Positions 7,830-15,592 of a stretch of DNA of 15,592 nucleotides are shown piece after piece. Origin of the DNA: JBBIKU01 sp037445245 (GTDB lineage: Bacteria > Chloroflexota > Anaerolineae > Anaerolineales > Anaerolineaceae); assembly GCA_037445245.1 (NCBI GenBank), contig JBBIKU010000042.1, positions 1-15,592 on the forward strand, in the 5' to 3' direction. The stretch's first letter is position 1; each line of letters starts with the position of its first letter. The notes below the pieces were generated by a model. That model searched no databases. It had not been told where the DNA came from and worked only from the letters and a program-made list of their open reading frames with translations. A program made the position numbers and the translations under genes.

Positions 7830-7880
7830 TGCAGCGGTTGGTTCGAATCCGGGCGACGCGGGAGAAGCTGCCGCCGCTGG

Positions 7881-9119
7881 CTATCCCCTGCCCGCCAGCG
7901 CCTTGAGGAAGACCCCCAGCTTGAAGGATTGCCCCGAAAGCAGGTTTTGCGCTCGGAACAATCCTGCAACGCCGCGCACCAGCAGCGCCGCGGATATCGC
8001 CAGCAATGCCAGCGCCAGCAGCGGCTGCCAAATCGGGATGGTGGTCGTCGCCGCCAGGCGCGTCATCATCGCCACCGGAGCGGTTAAGGGGAAGAAGCTG
8101 AGCGCAACTGCAACAATGCCGTTTGGTTCCTGAACCAGCGCGCCAATCAGCATTAAAGGGATGATCATCGGGATGATCACGATTGTGACCGCCTGCGATG
8201 ATTCGCGCAGGTTGGGTACCAGCGCCCCGATCCCTGCCATTAGGCTGGCATAAAGGGCGTATCCTGCCAGGAAGAACAACACCGCCCACACCAGGATCGT
8301 CACCGGAAGCTGGAACGCTTCGGATATTTCGAAGGTCTGCCCACTCAACCGCAGCAGCCCAAGACCGGCACTGCCCCAGAAAAGGGTTTGAAAAAGCCCG
8401 ATCACTCCCAGGGCGATGATCTTGCCGCTCAGCATTTGGTGCGGTGTCATTGAAGACATCAACACCTCGAGCACCCGGTTTTCCTTCTCGGTGGTGATGC
8501 TGTTGAGCATCAAGCTGGCATTGCCAAAGATGACAATGTAGCAGAGCATGGTCACAATATAGGGCAGGAAGAAGGTAAGCATATTGCCGGCGTCACGCTG
8601 CGGTTCGTCTGAGAGATAAATAGTTTCCACCATCATCGGCGCCTTGAGGCGCTGCCACAAAATGGGATCATCTTTGAGCAGGTTGAACGCCAGCATCTCT
8701 TCGATTAGTTTCGCCTCGCCCATCCCAGCCATGGGGTTGAAATCGGGGCGGACGTAAACAATTTTGCCGCTTTCCAGGTAATCTGACGGGATCAGGTAAT
8801 AGGCGGTGATCTTACCGAATTCGAGGGCGCGCGCCGCTTCAGCTTCGTCGGGGTAAAGACGCAAGCGCCCGGCGGCGGACTCGGGTAGGATTTCGATCAG
8901 CTCACTGTAATCGACGTAGCCTTCCAGGGTGGGGGCGCTATGCGGATTGAATATATCGGCGATGAAATTGTTGCTGCCCTCCTCGCCGCGCTGCAACGAT
9001 GTGACGATCAGGATCATCACCAGTCCACCCAGAGGGATCAGAAACAAGGTCAGAAAAAAGGAACGTCGGAGGACGACGGTGAGGATCTCGTTTCTAATTA
9101 CCAAAAGAATTTTGTTCAT
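7881..9119 (-). CDS. ABC-2 type exporter permease, NatB-like, second copy (412 aa)
   Basis: This is a membrane subunit of an ABC exporter of the ABC-2/NatB type (ABC2_membrane_3 architecture). One helix (about 22-41) comes first. A large extracytoplasmic domain (about 45-180) follows, with YLIPSDYLESGKI as a family-typical element. About five helices follow from around 183. The cytoplasmic coupling motif EKENRVLEVLMSSMTP (from residue 211) is intact. It is a paralogue of the gene just upstream, with the same layout and matching ESGK and EKENR blocks, so the two probably form a heterodimer. The ATG at 9119 has GAGGTG upstream and lies 9 nt behind the preceding stop. Known NatAB pumps export sodium, but homologues export other substrates, so the cargo is not assigned. 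Its cognate ATPase gene is damaged. Confidence 0.9.
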   Translation of the reverse strand: MNKILLVIRNEILTVVLRRSFFLTLFLIPLGGLVMILIVTSLQRGEEGSNNFIADIFNPHSAPTLEGYVDYSELIEILPESAAGRLRLYPDEAEAARALEFGKITAYYLIPSDYLESGKIVYVRPDFNPMAGMGEAKLIEEMLAFNLLKDDPILWQRLKAPMMVETIYLSDEPQRDAGNMLTFFLPYIVTMLCYIVIFGNASLMLNSITTEKENRVLEVLMSSMTPHQMLSGKIIALGVIGLFQTLFWGSAGLGLLRLSGQTFEISEAFQLPVTILVWAVLFFLAGYALYASLMAGIGALVPNLRESSQAVTIVIIPMIIPLMLIGALVQEPNGIVAVALSFFPLTAPVAMMTRLAATTTIPIWQPLLALALLAISAALLVRGVAGLFRAQNLLSGQSFKLGVFLKALAGRG

Positions 9120-9128
9120 GGGTGCACC

Positions 9129-10322
9129 TCAAGCGCGCCCCAACAGTTCGCGCAATGTCAGGCGCTTGCCGTAACGCAGCATCCCCAGTCGGAAAGCGCG
9201 CCCCGCCAGGAGGATGGCTGCCAGGGCAGACGAGACCAGCAAGCTGATGGAAAGGATCAATTGCCAGGTTGGCACTTCGGTGACCGCTGCCCGTAGGGGC
9301 AGCGAGATGGGGGCGGTGAGCGGGAAGAGACTCAAGCCGAACGCCAACGGAGCGTTGGGGCGCATCATGATCGGGGCAATGAACCACAATGGCACTACGA
9401 TGGGCAGGGTGAATAATCCGGCAATCTGCTGCGCCTCGCGCGTCTCGGTGGCGGTGGCACCAACGGTTGCCATCAGCGCTGCCACCAGCACGAACGCCGG
9501 TAGCAGGGTTAGCAGCATTAACCCGAGAAAACCAGTATCGAGCCGCAAAGCGCCGAAATCGGGCAGCAGGGCGCGGGCGGCGATCAACCCGCCCACTGGA
9601 AAAACGAGCCAGATCACCAATTGAGTCAACCCCACGCTGAGGTTGCCGATGATCTTCCCGCCCATGAGCTGGGTGGGCGATACCGAGGTGACCATGATCT
9701 CCATGGTGCGGTTCTCTTTCTCTTCCACCACAGCTTGCAGCAAATAGCCACCACTGGCGTTGATGGCGATCACAAATAGAATACCGGAGGCGATGGGCAA
9801 CACAATTTGCAGCCACTGTCGGCTGTCGGTTTGCCGAGCGCCATCAGGGGAACGGATTTCAACGGTGCTGTTTTCGAGCAAACGCCTGGCAACCGCTTCA
9901 TCCAGACCTGCAACCAGATTGGCGCGCAGGAAGTTTTCGAAGGCGTTTTCGATGCTTTGATTGACCGTTTTGGGCGCCACCAGACGCACTCTGCCGCTTT
10001 CGAAATAATCCTTTTCGACCACGTAATATCCGGCGAGTTTGCCGGATTCTAGATCGGCTGACGCCTGCCCCTCATCGGGGTAGGCGATCAATGATGCGGC
10101 AGGGAAAAGACCATTCTGGCGAGCGGAAGGCGGGATGCGCATCCTGCCGCTCAGATCTACGTATCCCGCTGGTTTGGTGTTCATCTGTAGCACGACTGCT
10201 AGAAACATCACCGCAACAATCGCTACAATGAATAACGGAACGCTCAACACACCCAGGATGAAACGCCGGCGTAGCACATGATGGGTATATTCGTAACGGG
10301 CAACCTGCCACAGCTTTTTCAC
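9129..10322 (-). CDS. ABC-2 type exporter permease, NatB-like, first copy (397 aa)
   Basis: This is the partner membrane subunit of the same ABC exporter. A short cytoplasmic start (MKKLWQVARYEYTHHVLRRR) leads into helix 1 (about 21-45). An extracytoplasmic domain (about 47-170), with VVEKDYFESGRV, comes next, followed by about five helices. The EKENRTMEIMVTSVSP coupling motif starts at residue 201. The start is a GTG at 10322 with AGGGAG 7 nt upstream. It overlaps the ATPase gene stop by four bases (GTGA), which implies translational coupling. No lesion is visible in this gene. The substrate is unknown; NatB-type sodium or drug/peptide export is possible from the family. Confidence 0.9.
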   Translation of the reverse strand: MKKLWQVARYEYTHHVLRRRFILGVLSVPLFIVAIVAVMFLAVVLQMNTKPAGYVDLSGRMRIPPSARQNGLFPAASLIAYPDEGQASADLESGKLAGYYVVEKDYFESGRVRLVAPKTVNQSIENAFENFLRANLVAGLDEAVARRLLENSTVEIRSPDGARQTDSRQWLQIVLPIASGILFVIAINASGGYLLQAVVEEKENRTMEIMVTSVSPTQLMGGKIIGNLSVGLTQLVIWLVFPVGGLIAARALLPDFGALRLDTGFLGLMLLTLLPAFVLVAALMATVGATATETREAQQIAGLFTLPIVVPLWFIAPIMMRPNAPLAFGLSLFPLTAPISLPLRAAVTEVPTWQLILSISLLVSSALAAILLAGRAFRLGMLRYGKRLTLRELLGRA

Positions 10323-10629
10323 TGCGTTTCTCCCTGCCTTTTGACCACTTGGATGAAGATGTCGTCGAGATGGGGTAAGGCGATCTCGAATTTTTCGAGG
10401 GGTATGTTGCGGCTGACGAGCGCCTGGAGCAGGTCTTGAGACGAGGTTGCCGGGTCGAGCTTGAGGTGGGTGGCGCTGTTGAGTTGGGTAATTTCGACCA
10501 CGCCTGGCAACGAAGCGGGAAGCTCTTCCAAGGTGCGGATGACGACTGCGCGGCTGGCAAACTGACGCCGGATCTCATCCAGGCTGCCGTATAAAACCGC
10601 TTTCCCTTTATTGATCAACACTATGCGGT

Positions 10630-10633
10630 CACA
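10630..10633 (-). other. Frameshift site in the NatA-like gene (TG repeat)
   Basis: The minus strand reads GAATTGTGACC. The conserved continuation Glu-Glu-Leu-Cys-Asp-Arg needs TTG TGT GAC, which is one TG unit more. Loss of 2 nt by slippage in a TG repeat explains the shift; a one-base insertion nearby would also fit the frame. Confidence 0.7.
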
Positions 10634-10964
10634 ATTCTTCCACTTGGTTCATCTGATGGGTGCACATCACGATGGTGGTCTGGCGGCTGCGTTCCTGGCG
10701 CAAAATATCCTTGACCATCTGGGTGTTGAGCGGGTCGAGGGCGCTAAAGGGTTCATCGACAATCACCAGTTGCGGTCGGTGAGCCAGGGTGACGATCAAT
10801 TGCGCTTTTTGCTGCATGCCTTTGCTCAGTTCCTTGATCTTCTTTTTGCGATATTCCGCCAGCTCGAAGCGTTCGAGATATTCCCCGATGCGTTTGCGGG
10901 CTTCGATCGCCGGCACGCCTTTCAATGCGACTAGGTAATTGAGGGCGCGCTCCAGTTGGATGTC

Positions 10965-10967
10965 CTA
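10965..10967 (-). other. In-frame amber codon in the NatA-like gene
   Basis: TAG follows Gly-Leu-Tyr at codon 86. The same frame continues with clear family sequence (DIQLERALNYL and onward). A single C-to-T change from CAG (Gln) is the simplest origin. Confidence 0.8.
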
Positions 10968-11322
10968 GTACAAGCCGCGCTCTTCGGGCAGGTAACCGAT
11001 CCGCTCTTTCTTGGATTCGTCCATCGCGCCGCCGAAAACGCTCACTTTGCCACGATCTGGTTTGAAGATATCCAGGATGATGCGGATGGTGGTGGTTGTG
11101 CCGGCGCCGTTGGGTCCGAGCAGCCCGAAGATCTCACCGGGTGATATTTCGAAGGACACCTCGTCCACGGCTTTCAGGGCGCCGAAGAATTTGCTGATTC
11201 GATCGACAACAACGGTAGACATTCTCGTCTCCTTGCGGTTCTATTTTCCGATGTTCAAGATTGTACCTCATTCACGATTGGCGGCGACCCATTTTTGACA
11301 GCCCGGAGTACCAATCGGCTAG

Positions 11323-11354
11323 AAAAAAGGGCTGCCCTATTGGATGGGCAGCCC
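11323..11354 (-). terminator. Intrinsic terminator of the BMP/nucleoside-type ABC importer operon
   Basis: A perfect 9-bp inverted repeat reads GGGCTGCCC (11354-11346) and GGGCAGCCC (11337-11329) on the minus strand. The loop is 8 nt and six T follow immediately (11328-11323). It lies 26 bp after the last stop of the operon and separates it from the exporter operon starting at 11222. Confidence 0.95.
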
Positions 11355-11380
11355 CCTGGTGATCGTTGGAGGTGAAGGGT

Positions 11381-12655
11381 TTATTCCTTCTCGTAGGGAA
11401 CACCGTCGGCGGCGGGCATTTGACCGCGACCGACCACGCCTGCCAGGACGATCATTGTCACCAGATAAGGCGCCATCAATAGAAATTCGGAGGGGATGGT
11501 GACGCCCAGTATTGCCAGCCGGGCGGCGAAGGAATCTGCCAGACCGAACAGCAAGCCGGCTGAGAGTGCGCCGATGGGATTCCAGTTGCCGAAGATCATG
11601 GCTGCCAAGCCAATGAAGCCGCGCCCGGCGGTCATCACCTCATCGAATCTGCCGACCGAACCGAGTGTAAAGTATCCACCGGCAAAGCCAGCCATCATCC
11701 CCCCCAGCAGTACCGCCATGTAACGCGTCCGAAAGACGTTGATGCCCAGAGTATCGGCGGCTTTGGGGTGTTCGCCGACGGAGCGCAGGCGCAGTCCCCA
11801 CCGGGTGTAGTAGAGCGCCACGGTCAGCACGATCAGGAAGATGAACATGGCATACACGAAAATGTTGTGATTAAAGAGAACCGGTCCAACAAAGGGGATC
11901 TGACCCAGAAGGGGGATTTCCCAGGCGGGGAAGATACCCGGGTTATTCAGGTGCGCATATTCCTGTAAATACTTCGAGGAGAGGAAGGAGGTGATGCCGA
12001 CCGAGAAGGTATTGATGACGACCCCGGAAATGATCTGGTTGATCTTGTATTTGATCGAGAGGACGGCGTGCACGCCGCCGAATAGCAGCCCAGTGAGAAT
12101 AGCTGCCAGCAATCCGATCCACAGACTGCGGGTAAGGCTGCCGATCAATGTGCTGGTAAAGGCGCCGCCAAGCATCATGCCCTCGATGGCAATGTTGACC
12201 ACCCCCGCCCGTTCGCACAGAATGCCCGAAAGGGCACCTAAAGTGAGTGGAACGGCGCGCATCAGCGTCAGGCGCAGTAAGCCGGCCAGGTTGAGACTGG
12301 CACCGGCTGCCGCCCAGGAGAGAAAACTGAAGATCAGGAAACCGGCAATCAAGCCCAATATCATGTTGGTGCGTCTGCCGAACCCCCGAAAAAGTTGGTA
12401 AGTTCCCAGAAGCGCACTGAATGTAGCGCAAATATTGAGCGCGAGAACAGTGTTGAATTCCCAGGCAGAAACCACCGCCTCCGTGCCTCCCGGGGTCATG
12501 TAGAAAGTAGTGATCAAATGAGGATCGGTAATTCTTGAGAAGAAGAGCCAGATAATGGCCGCCACCAGCAAAAAGATCACCCCCATTACCCGCTGCCGGG
12601 TTGGGGAAATATACTCTTGACCGATTTTATTGGTGTAATTCTTTTTCTGTGTCAT
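11381..12655 (-). CDS. ABC importer permease, NupQ/YufQ-like (424 aa)
   Basis: This is the second membrane subunit of a BMP/nucleoside-type ABC importer (BPD_transp_2 family). The core begins around residue 125 and has LRLTLMRAVPLTLGALSGIL and ERAGVVNIAIEGMMLGGAF, a hallmark of this permease type. RSVGEHPKAADTLGI is the cytoplasmic loop thought to contact the ATPase. About 110 residues with three extra hydrophobic segments precede the core, longer than the roughly 310-320 aa common for NupQ. The ATG at 12655 has GGAGGG 9 nt upstream and lies 3 nt behind the preceding stop. It is the last gene before the terminator at 11354-11323. Nucleosides are the best-known cargo of the family; other solutes cannot be excluded. 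Confidence 0.92.
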   Translation of the reverse strand: MTQKKNYTNKIGQEYISPTRQRVMGVIFLLVAAIIWLFFSRITDPHLITTFYMTPGGTEAVVSAWEFNTVLALNICATFSALLGTYQLFRGFGRRTNMILGLIAGFLIFSFLSWAAAGASLNLAGLLRLTLMRAVPLTLGALSGILCERAGVVNIAIEGMMLGGAFTSTLIGSLTRSLWIGLLAAILTGLLFGGVHAVLSIKYKINQIISGVVINTFSVGITSFLSSKYLQEYAHLNNPGIFPAWEIPLLGQIPFVGPVLFNHNIFVYAMFIFLIVLTVALYYTRWGLRLRSVGEHPKAADTLGINVFRTRYMAVLLGGMMAGFAGGYFTLGSVGRFDEVMTAGRGFIGLAAMIFGNWNPIGALSAGLLFGLADSFAARLAILGVTIPSEFLLMAPYLVTMIVLAGVVGRGQMPAADGVPYEKE

Positions 12656-12658
12656 GGT

Positions 12659-13915
12659 TTATTGCCCTCCCCAGCTTTTAACGCTGATGGCCTCTTCCTC
12701 ATGATCGGGTTCTTTCAAGCGGTAGATGGTGCGAATGATGGCCGGGGCGGCGATAAAGACTAGGATGAACGCCTGCATGACGGCGATGATATCCACCGGA
12801 ATGCCGGCTGCCAGTTGCATTCGCGTTGCTCCGTTTCGCAGCGTGCCGAACAACAAGGCAGCCAGAACCACCCCCAGCGGGTGGCTCTTGCCGAGCAGCG
12901 CCAGGGCAATACTTTCGAAGCCGTAACCGGAGGAGAACGCCACTGCCAAGCCGTGGTTGACTCCCAGAACTTCGTTGGCGCCTGCCAACCCTGCCAGCGC
13001 TCCGGAAAGGCTCATGGCAACCACGGTAGCGGAAACGATATTAATGCCGGCGTAGCGGGCAGCGCGCGGGTTTGAACCAACCGTGCGTAACGAAAAGCCC
13101 CAGGTCGTCTTGAACAGCAGAATATATACGAGAACCGCCAGTACCAGGGCGATGAAAAAACCGAGATGGAAGCGGATGGGGAGATCGAAGAAGCGCGGCA
13201 AGCGGGCGCTTTCAAGCACCGGCGGACTGAACGGAATATGCCTAGTTGGGTCTCGCAGCGGACCTTTGAGCATGAATTCGCTCAAACGGAAGGCGATGTA
13301 ATTCATCATGATGGTGTTGATGACTTCGTGTCCGCCTGTTTTAGCTTTCAGTAAACCGGGGATGAATCCCCAAATGGCGCCGCCGAGGGCGCCTATCAAC
13401 AACGCCAGCGGAATATGAATCAGGGTCGGCAAGCCTGTAAAAAAGGCACCAGCCCACACGGAGGTAAGGGCGCCGACAAAGATCTGCCCTTCAGCACCGA
13501 TGTTGAAAAGCCCGACCCGAAAACCCAAGGCGACCGCCAACCCGGCGAAAATATAGGGGGTTGCCTGCACCAGGCTCTCCAAAAGGGGGTTGAAGGCTCG
13601 ACGAATCTCCATATCATTGCCGCCTTGCAGGGCGGCAATGATCCGGGCAGGGTCACCGATGGAACCTGTGAACAGGGCACTAAAAGACAACCAGGCGGCA
13701 TCCCAGCCGGTTTGCAACGCCAACCAGGGTGAGATGCGCAATTGCTCCCATACGGTTTCGGTCGTCACTGCCACCAGCAATCCTCCCAGGATCAAACCAG
13801 AGACGATCGCCAGGATGGTGACGGATAATGGGCTTTTCCTCACTTCTTCGAGGAAGATCCGGCCGGCGTCCTTGGTTGGACTTCTTTTCTTATTTTTGAT
13901 CTCTGCTTCGCTCAT
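12659..13915 (-). CDS. ABC importer permease, NupP/YufP-like (418 aa)
   Basis: This is the first membrane subunit of the same importer. A basic, polar N-terminus (MSEAEIKNKKRSPTK) precedes helix 1 near residue 35. An extracytoplasmic stretch follows, then the BPD_transp_2 core with LVQATPYIFAGLAVALGFR and VGLFNIGAEGQIFVGAL, characteristic of NupP. RTVGSNPRAARYAGI is the coupling loop. The frame is open upstream to 13987, inside the ATPase gene. I chose the ATG at 13915 because it has AGAGGA about 9 nt upstream and starts 46 bp after the ATPase stop. It pairs with the following permease, most likely as a heterodimer. Confidence 0.92.
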   Translation of the reverse strand: MSEAEIKNKKRSPTKDAGRIFLEEVRKSPLSVTILAIVSGLILGGLLVAVTTETVWEQLRISPWLALQTGWDAAWLSFSALFTGSIGDPARIIAALQGGNDMEIRRAFNPLLESLVQATPYIFAGLAVALGFRVGLFNIGAEGQIFVGALTSVWAGAFFTGLPTLIHIPLALLIGALGGAIWGFIPGLLKAKTGGHEVINTIMMNYIAFRLSEFMLKGPLRDPTRHIPFSPPVLESARLPRFFDLPIRFHLGFFIALVLAVLVYILLFKTTWGFSLRTVGSNPRAARYAGINIVSATVVAMSLSGALAGLAGANEVLGVNHGLAVAFSSGYGFESIALALLGKSHPLGVVLAALLFGTLRNGATRMQLAAGIPVDIIAVMQAFILVFIAAPAIIRTIYRLKEPDHEEEAISVKSWGGQ

Positions 13916-13961
13916 AGAAGGAATCCTCTTGATATTAAGGGCGTGGCAAGGGTGATCCGAT

Positions 13962-15488
13962 TTAGACTGGGTTTGCCTGAGGTGCAATCCCTGCCATCAG
14001 CAAACCAACCTTATCTTTGGCGGCTTCTGCCGCCGGCAGAATATCGAGAATTCTGCCGCGATACATCACGGCAATCCGGTCGGAAAGCTGCAGTACTTCA
14101 TCCAGTTCGGTGGATACCAACAGCACGGCACAACCCTCATCGCGTTTCTGGATCAATTGCTGGTGGATGTATTCGATGGATCCCACATCCAGCCCGCGGG
14201 TGGGCTGGGCTGCCACCAGCAGTTTGATCGGGCGTGAAAGCTCGCGGGCAACGATCACCTTTTGCTGGTTGCCTCCGGATAGCGACGCCACCGGGGTGAG
14301 GGGACCTGGGGTGCGGATATCGAATTTTTCGATCAGGTCGCTGGCATGTTTGAGAATAATCGGTTCCTGCAGGATGGTGCGATTGGCGAAAGGCGGGGTG
14401 TAGTAAGTATTGAGAACGAGGTTGTCCATCACCGGGAACGCCAGCACCAACCCGTCCTGCTGGCGGTCTTCAGGAATGTGCGCCGCCCCGGTTTCGGTGA
14501 TCTTACGGGGCGAGTTGTGCGTAACTACTTTTCCGCCAATGCGGATCTCGCCGCCGACCGCTTCATGAAGCGAAGTGATGGCTTTGACCAATTCGGTTTG
14601 CCCGTTGCCCTGCACCCCTGCGATTCCCAGAATCTCGCCGGCTCTGACCTCGAAAGAAATGCCGTCGACGACGATGTGATCGCGTTCATCGACGCATTTC
14701 AGGTTATCCACTTTGAGAACCACCTCGCCCGGTTGGGTTGGCTTTTTATTCACTTCAAACAACACCTCGCGCCCGACCATCATCGAGGCGAGCCTATTTC
14801 GGCTGGCTTCCGCCGGCGTGGTGGTACCGACCACTTTTCCGCCGCGGATGACGGTGATGCGATCCGCCACCTGTAGCACTTCACCCAGCTTGTGGGTGAT
14901 GAAAATGATCGACTTGCCCTGTTCTATCAGCGTGTACATGATCTTGAACAGCTCATCTACTTCCTGGGGGGTGAGGACGGCGGTGGGTTCGTCCAGAATC
15001 AGAATATCCGCCTGGCGGTAGAGCAGCTTAATGATTTCAACCCGCTGCTGCACGCCCACCGGCAGCTCGCGCACGTAAGCATCCGGGTCGACTTCGAGGT
15101 GATAGGTTTCGGAAATTTCACGGATGCGTTCGGCGGCAGATTTGCGGTCCAAAAAACCGCCTGCGTGTACGTTTTCTTTCCCGAGCATCACGTTTTCTGT
15201 CACCGTGAAGACCGGGATCAGCATGAAATGTTGGTGCACCATACCGACACCGGCAGCGATGGCGTCGCCAGGTTGTTCCACGTCCAGCTTATTGCCGTTA
15301 ACGTAGATCTCGCCCTTATCCGGTTTATACAGCCCGTAGAGAATATTCATCAGGGTGGTTTTCCCCGCTCCATTTTCCCCCAGCAGAGCATGGATCTCAC
15401 CTTTATTCAAAGTCAGATTGATGTCATCGTTCGCCAGTACACCGGGAAACCGTTTGGTGATACCTCGTAATTCAAGAACGGGGGCCAT
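13962..15488 (-). CDS. ABC importer ATPase with two nucleotide-binding domains, NupO/YufO-like (508 aa)
   Basis: This is the energising subunit of the importer, a fusion of two nucleotide-binding domains. Domain 1 has Walker A GENGAGKT (37-44), Q-loop GMVHQHFM, signature region ELPVGVQQRVEI, Walker B ILILDEPTAVLT and switch ITHKLGEVL. GMVHQHFMLIPVFTVTENVM is typical of the BMP/nucleoside class. Domain 2 has a Lys-less Walker A (GVQGNGQTEL), a full signature LSGGNQQKVIVAREL and LLVAAQPTRGLD without the catalytic Glu. That asymmetry is normal for the family. A GTG at 15494 lies inside the ribosome site (TTGAGGTGATT), so the ATG at 15488 is the start. The gene leads the visible operon. The BMP-type binding lipoprotein usually found next to it is not in the window. 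Only about 100 AT-rich bases are visible upstream, with no clear promoter. Confidence 0.95.
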   Translation of the reverse strand: MAPVLELRGITKRFPGVLANDDINLTLNKGEIHALLGENGAGKTTLMNILYGLYKPDKGEIYVNGNKLDVEQPGDAIAAGVGMVHQHFMLIPVFTVTENVMLGKENVHAGGFLDRKSAAERIREISETYHLEVDPDAYVRELPVGVQQRVEIIKLLYRQADILILDEPTAVLTPQEVDELFKIMYTLIEQGKSIIFITHKLGEVLQVADRITVIRGGKVVGTTTPAEASRNRLASMMVGREVLFEVNKKPTQPGEVVLKVDNLKCVDERDHIVVDGISFEVRAGEILGIAGVQGNGQTELVKAITSLHEAVGGEIRIGGKVVTHNSPRKITETGAAHIPEDRQQDGLVLAFPVMDNLVLNTYYTPPFANRTILQEPIILKHASDLIEKFDIRTPGPLTPVASLSGGNQQKVIVARELSRPIKLLVAAQPTRGLDVGSIEYIHQQLIQKRDEGCAVLLVSTELDEVLQLSDRIAVMYRGRILDILPAAEAAKDKVGLLMAGIAPQANPV

Positions 15489-15522
15489 AATCACCTCAAA
15501 TCAAGAAAAAATTGGTGTGAAA

Positions 15523-15535
15523 TGCAATTTTTGCA
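15523..15535. other. Small inverted repeat in the AT-rich leader of the importer operon
   Basis: TGCAA-TTT-TTGCA is a perfect 5-bp inverted repeat 34 bp upstream of the ATPase start. The surrounding 15495-15592 is AT-rich and appears non-coding. It could be an operator or chance; no regulator gene is nearby. Confidence 0.25.
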
Positions 15536-15592
15536 ACCAGTTGGGTTTGAACTTCAGGTTTAATAAAAAAACAGCGAAAATGAAATGATAGC

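Larger units (their letters stand above)
10319..11222 (-). pseudogene. ABC exporter ATPase, NatA-like, broken by an internal stop and a frameshift
   Basis: This would be the nucleotide-binding subunit driving the two downstream permeases. Domains are recognisable throughout. The Walker A region is at residues 36-43, and GYLPEERGLY ends at 85. A signature-like LSKGMQQK precedes Walker B LVIVDEPFSALDP. The H-loop Thr-His-Gln is next, then a DUF4162-like C-terminal domain. Three changes each threaten function. The Walker A Lys is Thr (GPNGAGT, T42, codon ACA at 11099-11097). Codon 86 is an in-frame TAG (10967-10965). Near 10633-10630 the reading frame shifts; adding back a TG restores LCDRIVLINKGKA. 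Repaired, it would be 301 aa, normal for NatA. The ATG at 11222 has AAGGAG 6 nt upstream. A TACAAT at 11265-11260 may be its -10, without a clear -35. TAG ends three other genes here, so it is not recoded. It is either a true pseudogene or a local run of sequence errors. Confidence 0.87.

Noticed and set aside
7838..7856. GGTTCGAATCC, resembling the T arm of a second tRNA or an attachment-site remnant
   Set aside because: It lies on the opposite strand to tRNA-Arg, the T stem does not pair fully, and no acceptor or anticodon arm is nearby.
7672..8133. Plus-strand open frame whose product contains GGIRTHNLLIRSQALCPLSYGG-like sequence
   Set aside because: It is the antisense reading of tRNA-Arg, a well-known false protein signature; no ribosome site or domain supports it.
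10965..10967. TAG as a recoded sense codon (suppressor tRNA or pyrrolysine)
   Set aside because: TAG is the natural stop of three other genes in the window, and the same gene also has a frameshift and a lost Walker A Lys.
11294..11299. Plus-strand TTGACA as a promoter
   Set aside because: There is no -10 at 16-18 bp and no plus-strand gene downstream.
13962..15488. Missing Walker A Lys and catalytic Glu in the second half of the importer ATPase, as a sign of decay
   Set aside because: This asymmetry is normal in the two-domain sugar/nucleoside ATPase family; the signature motif is intact and the frame is unbroken.

Overview
This 15.6 kb window comes from a moderately GC-rich bacterial chromosome. 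Shine-Dalgarno sites are AGGAGG-like, and two convincing sigma70-type promoters are visible. TAA, TAG and TGA are all used as normal stops, so no codon reassignment is implied. Protein style and gene content (ADP-forming acyl-CoA synthetase, LctP-type permease, BMP/nucleoside-type ABC importer, NatAB-like exporter) suggest a heterotrophic or fermentative bacterium, perhaps Chloroflexota/Anaerolineae. That placement is an inference and has not been tested by search.

Layout. (1) Positions 1-412, minus: the N-terminal part of a 6-phosphofructokinase, cut by the window edge and divergent from the next genes. (2) 563-4121, plus: a class I DNA photolyase and, 28 bp later, a 711-residue fused ADP-forming acetate/acyl-CoA ligase. 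(3) 4118-5829, minus: a small polytopic membrane protein and an Fsr-like MFS transporter. The MFS start lies in another reading frame, because about one base is missing near 5773-5775. (4) 5938-7455, minus: an LctP-family permease. (5) 7713-7788, minus: tRNA-Arg(TCG) with encoded CCA and its own near-perfect promoter. (6) 7881-11222, minus: a NatAB-like ABC exporter operon of one ATPase and two paralogous ABC-2 permeases. The permeases are intact, but the ATPase gene carries three independent disabling changes. (7) 11381-15488, minus: an ABC importer core of the BMP/nucleoside (NupOPQ-like) type, closed by a strong intrinsic terminator. Its substrate-binding lipoprotein is not in the window and would be expected upstream, beyond 15592.

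How the genes relate. Carbon flow is a loose theme: PFK for glycolysis, ADP-forming ligase for acyl-CoA to acid plus ATP, LctP for lactate/glycolate, and an importer for nucleosides or related solutes. The blocks have separate promoters and terminators and do not form one system. I found no CRISPR array, insertion sequence, phage module or defence cassette. There is no gene-free stretch over 300 bases; the longest is about 257 bases, between the permease at 7455 and the tRNA.

The most notable features are the decayed NatA-like ATPase beside intact permeases, and the hidden frameshifted N-terminus of the MFS transporter. I do not see a convincing new multi-gene system.
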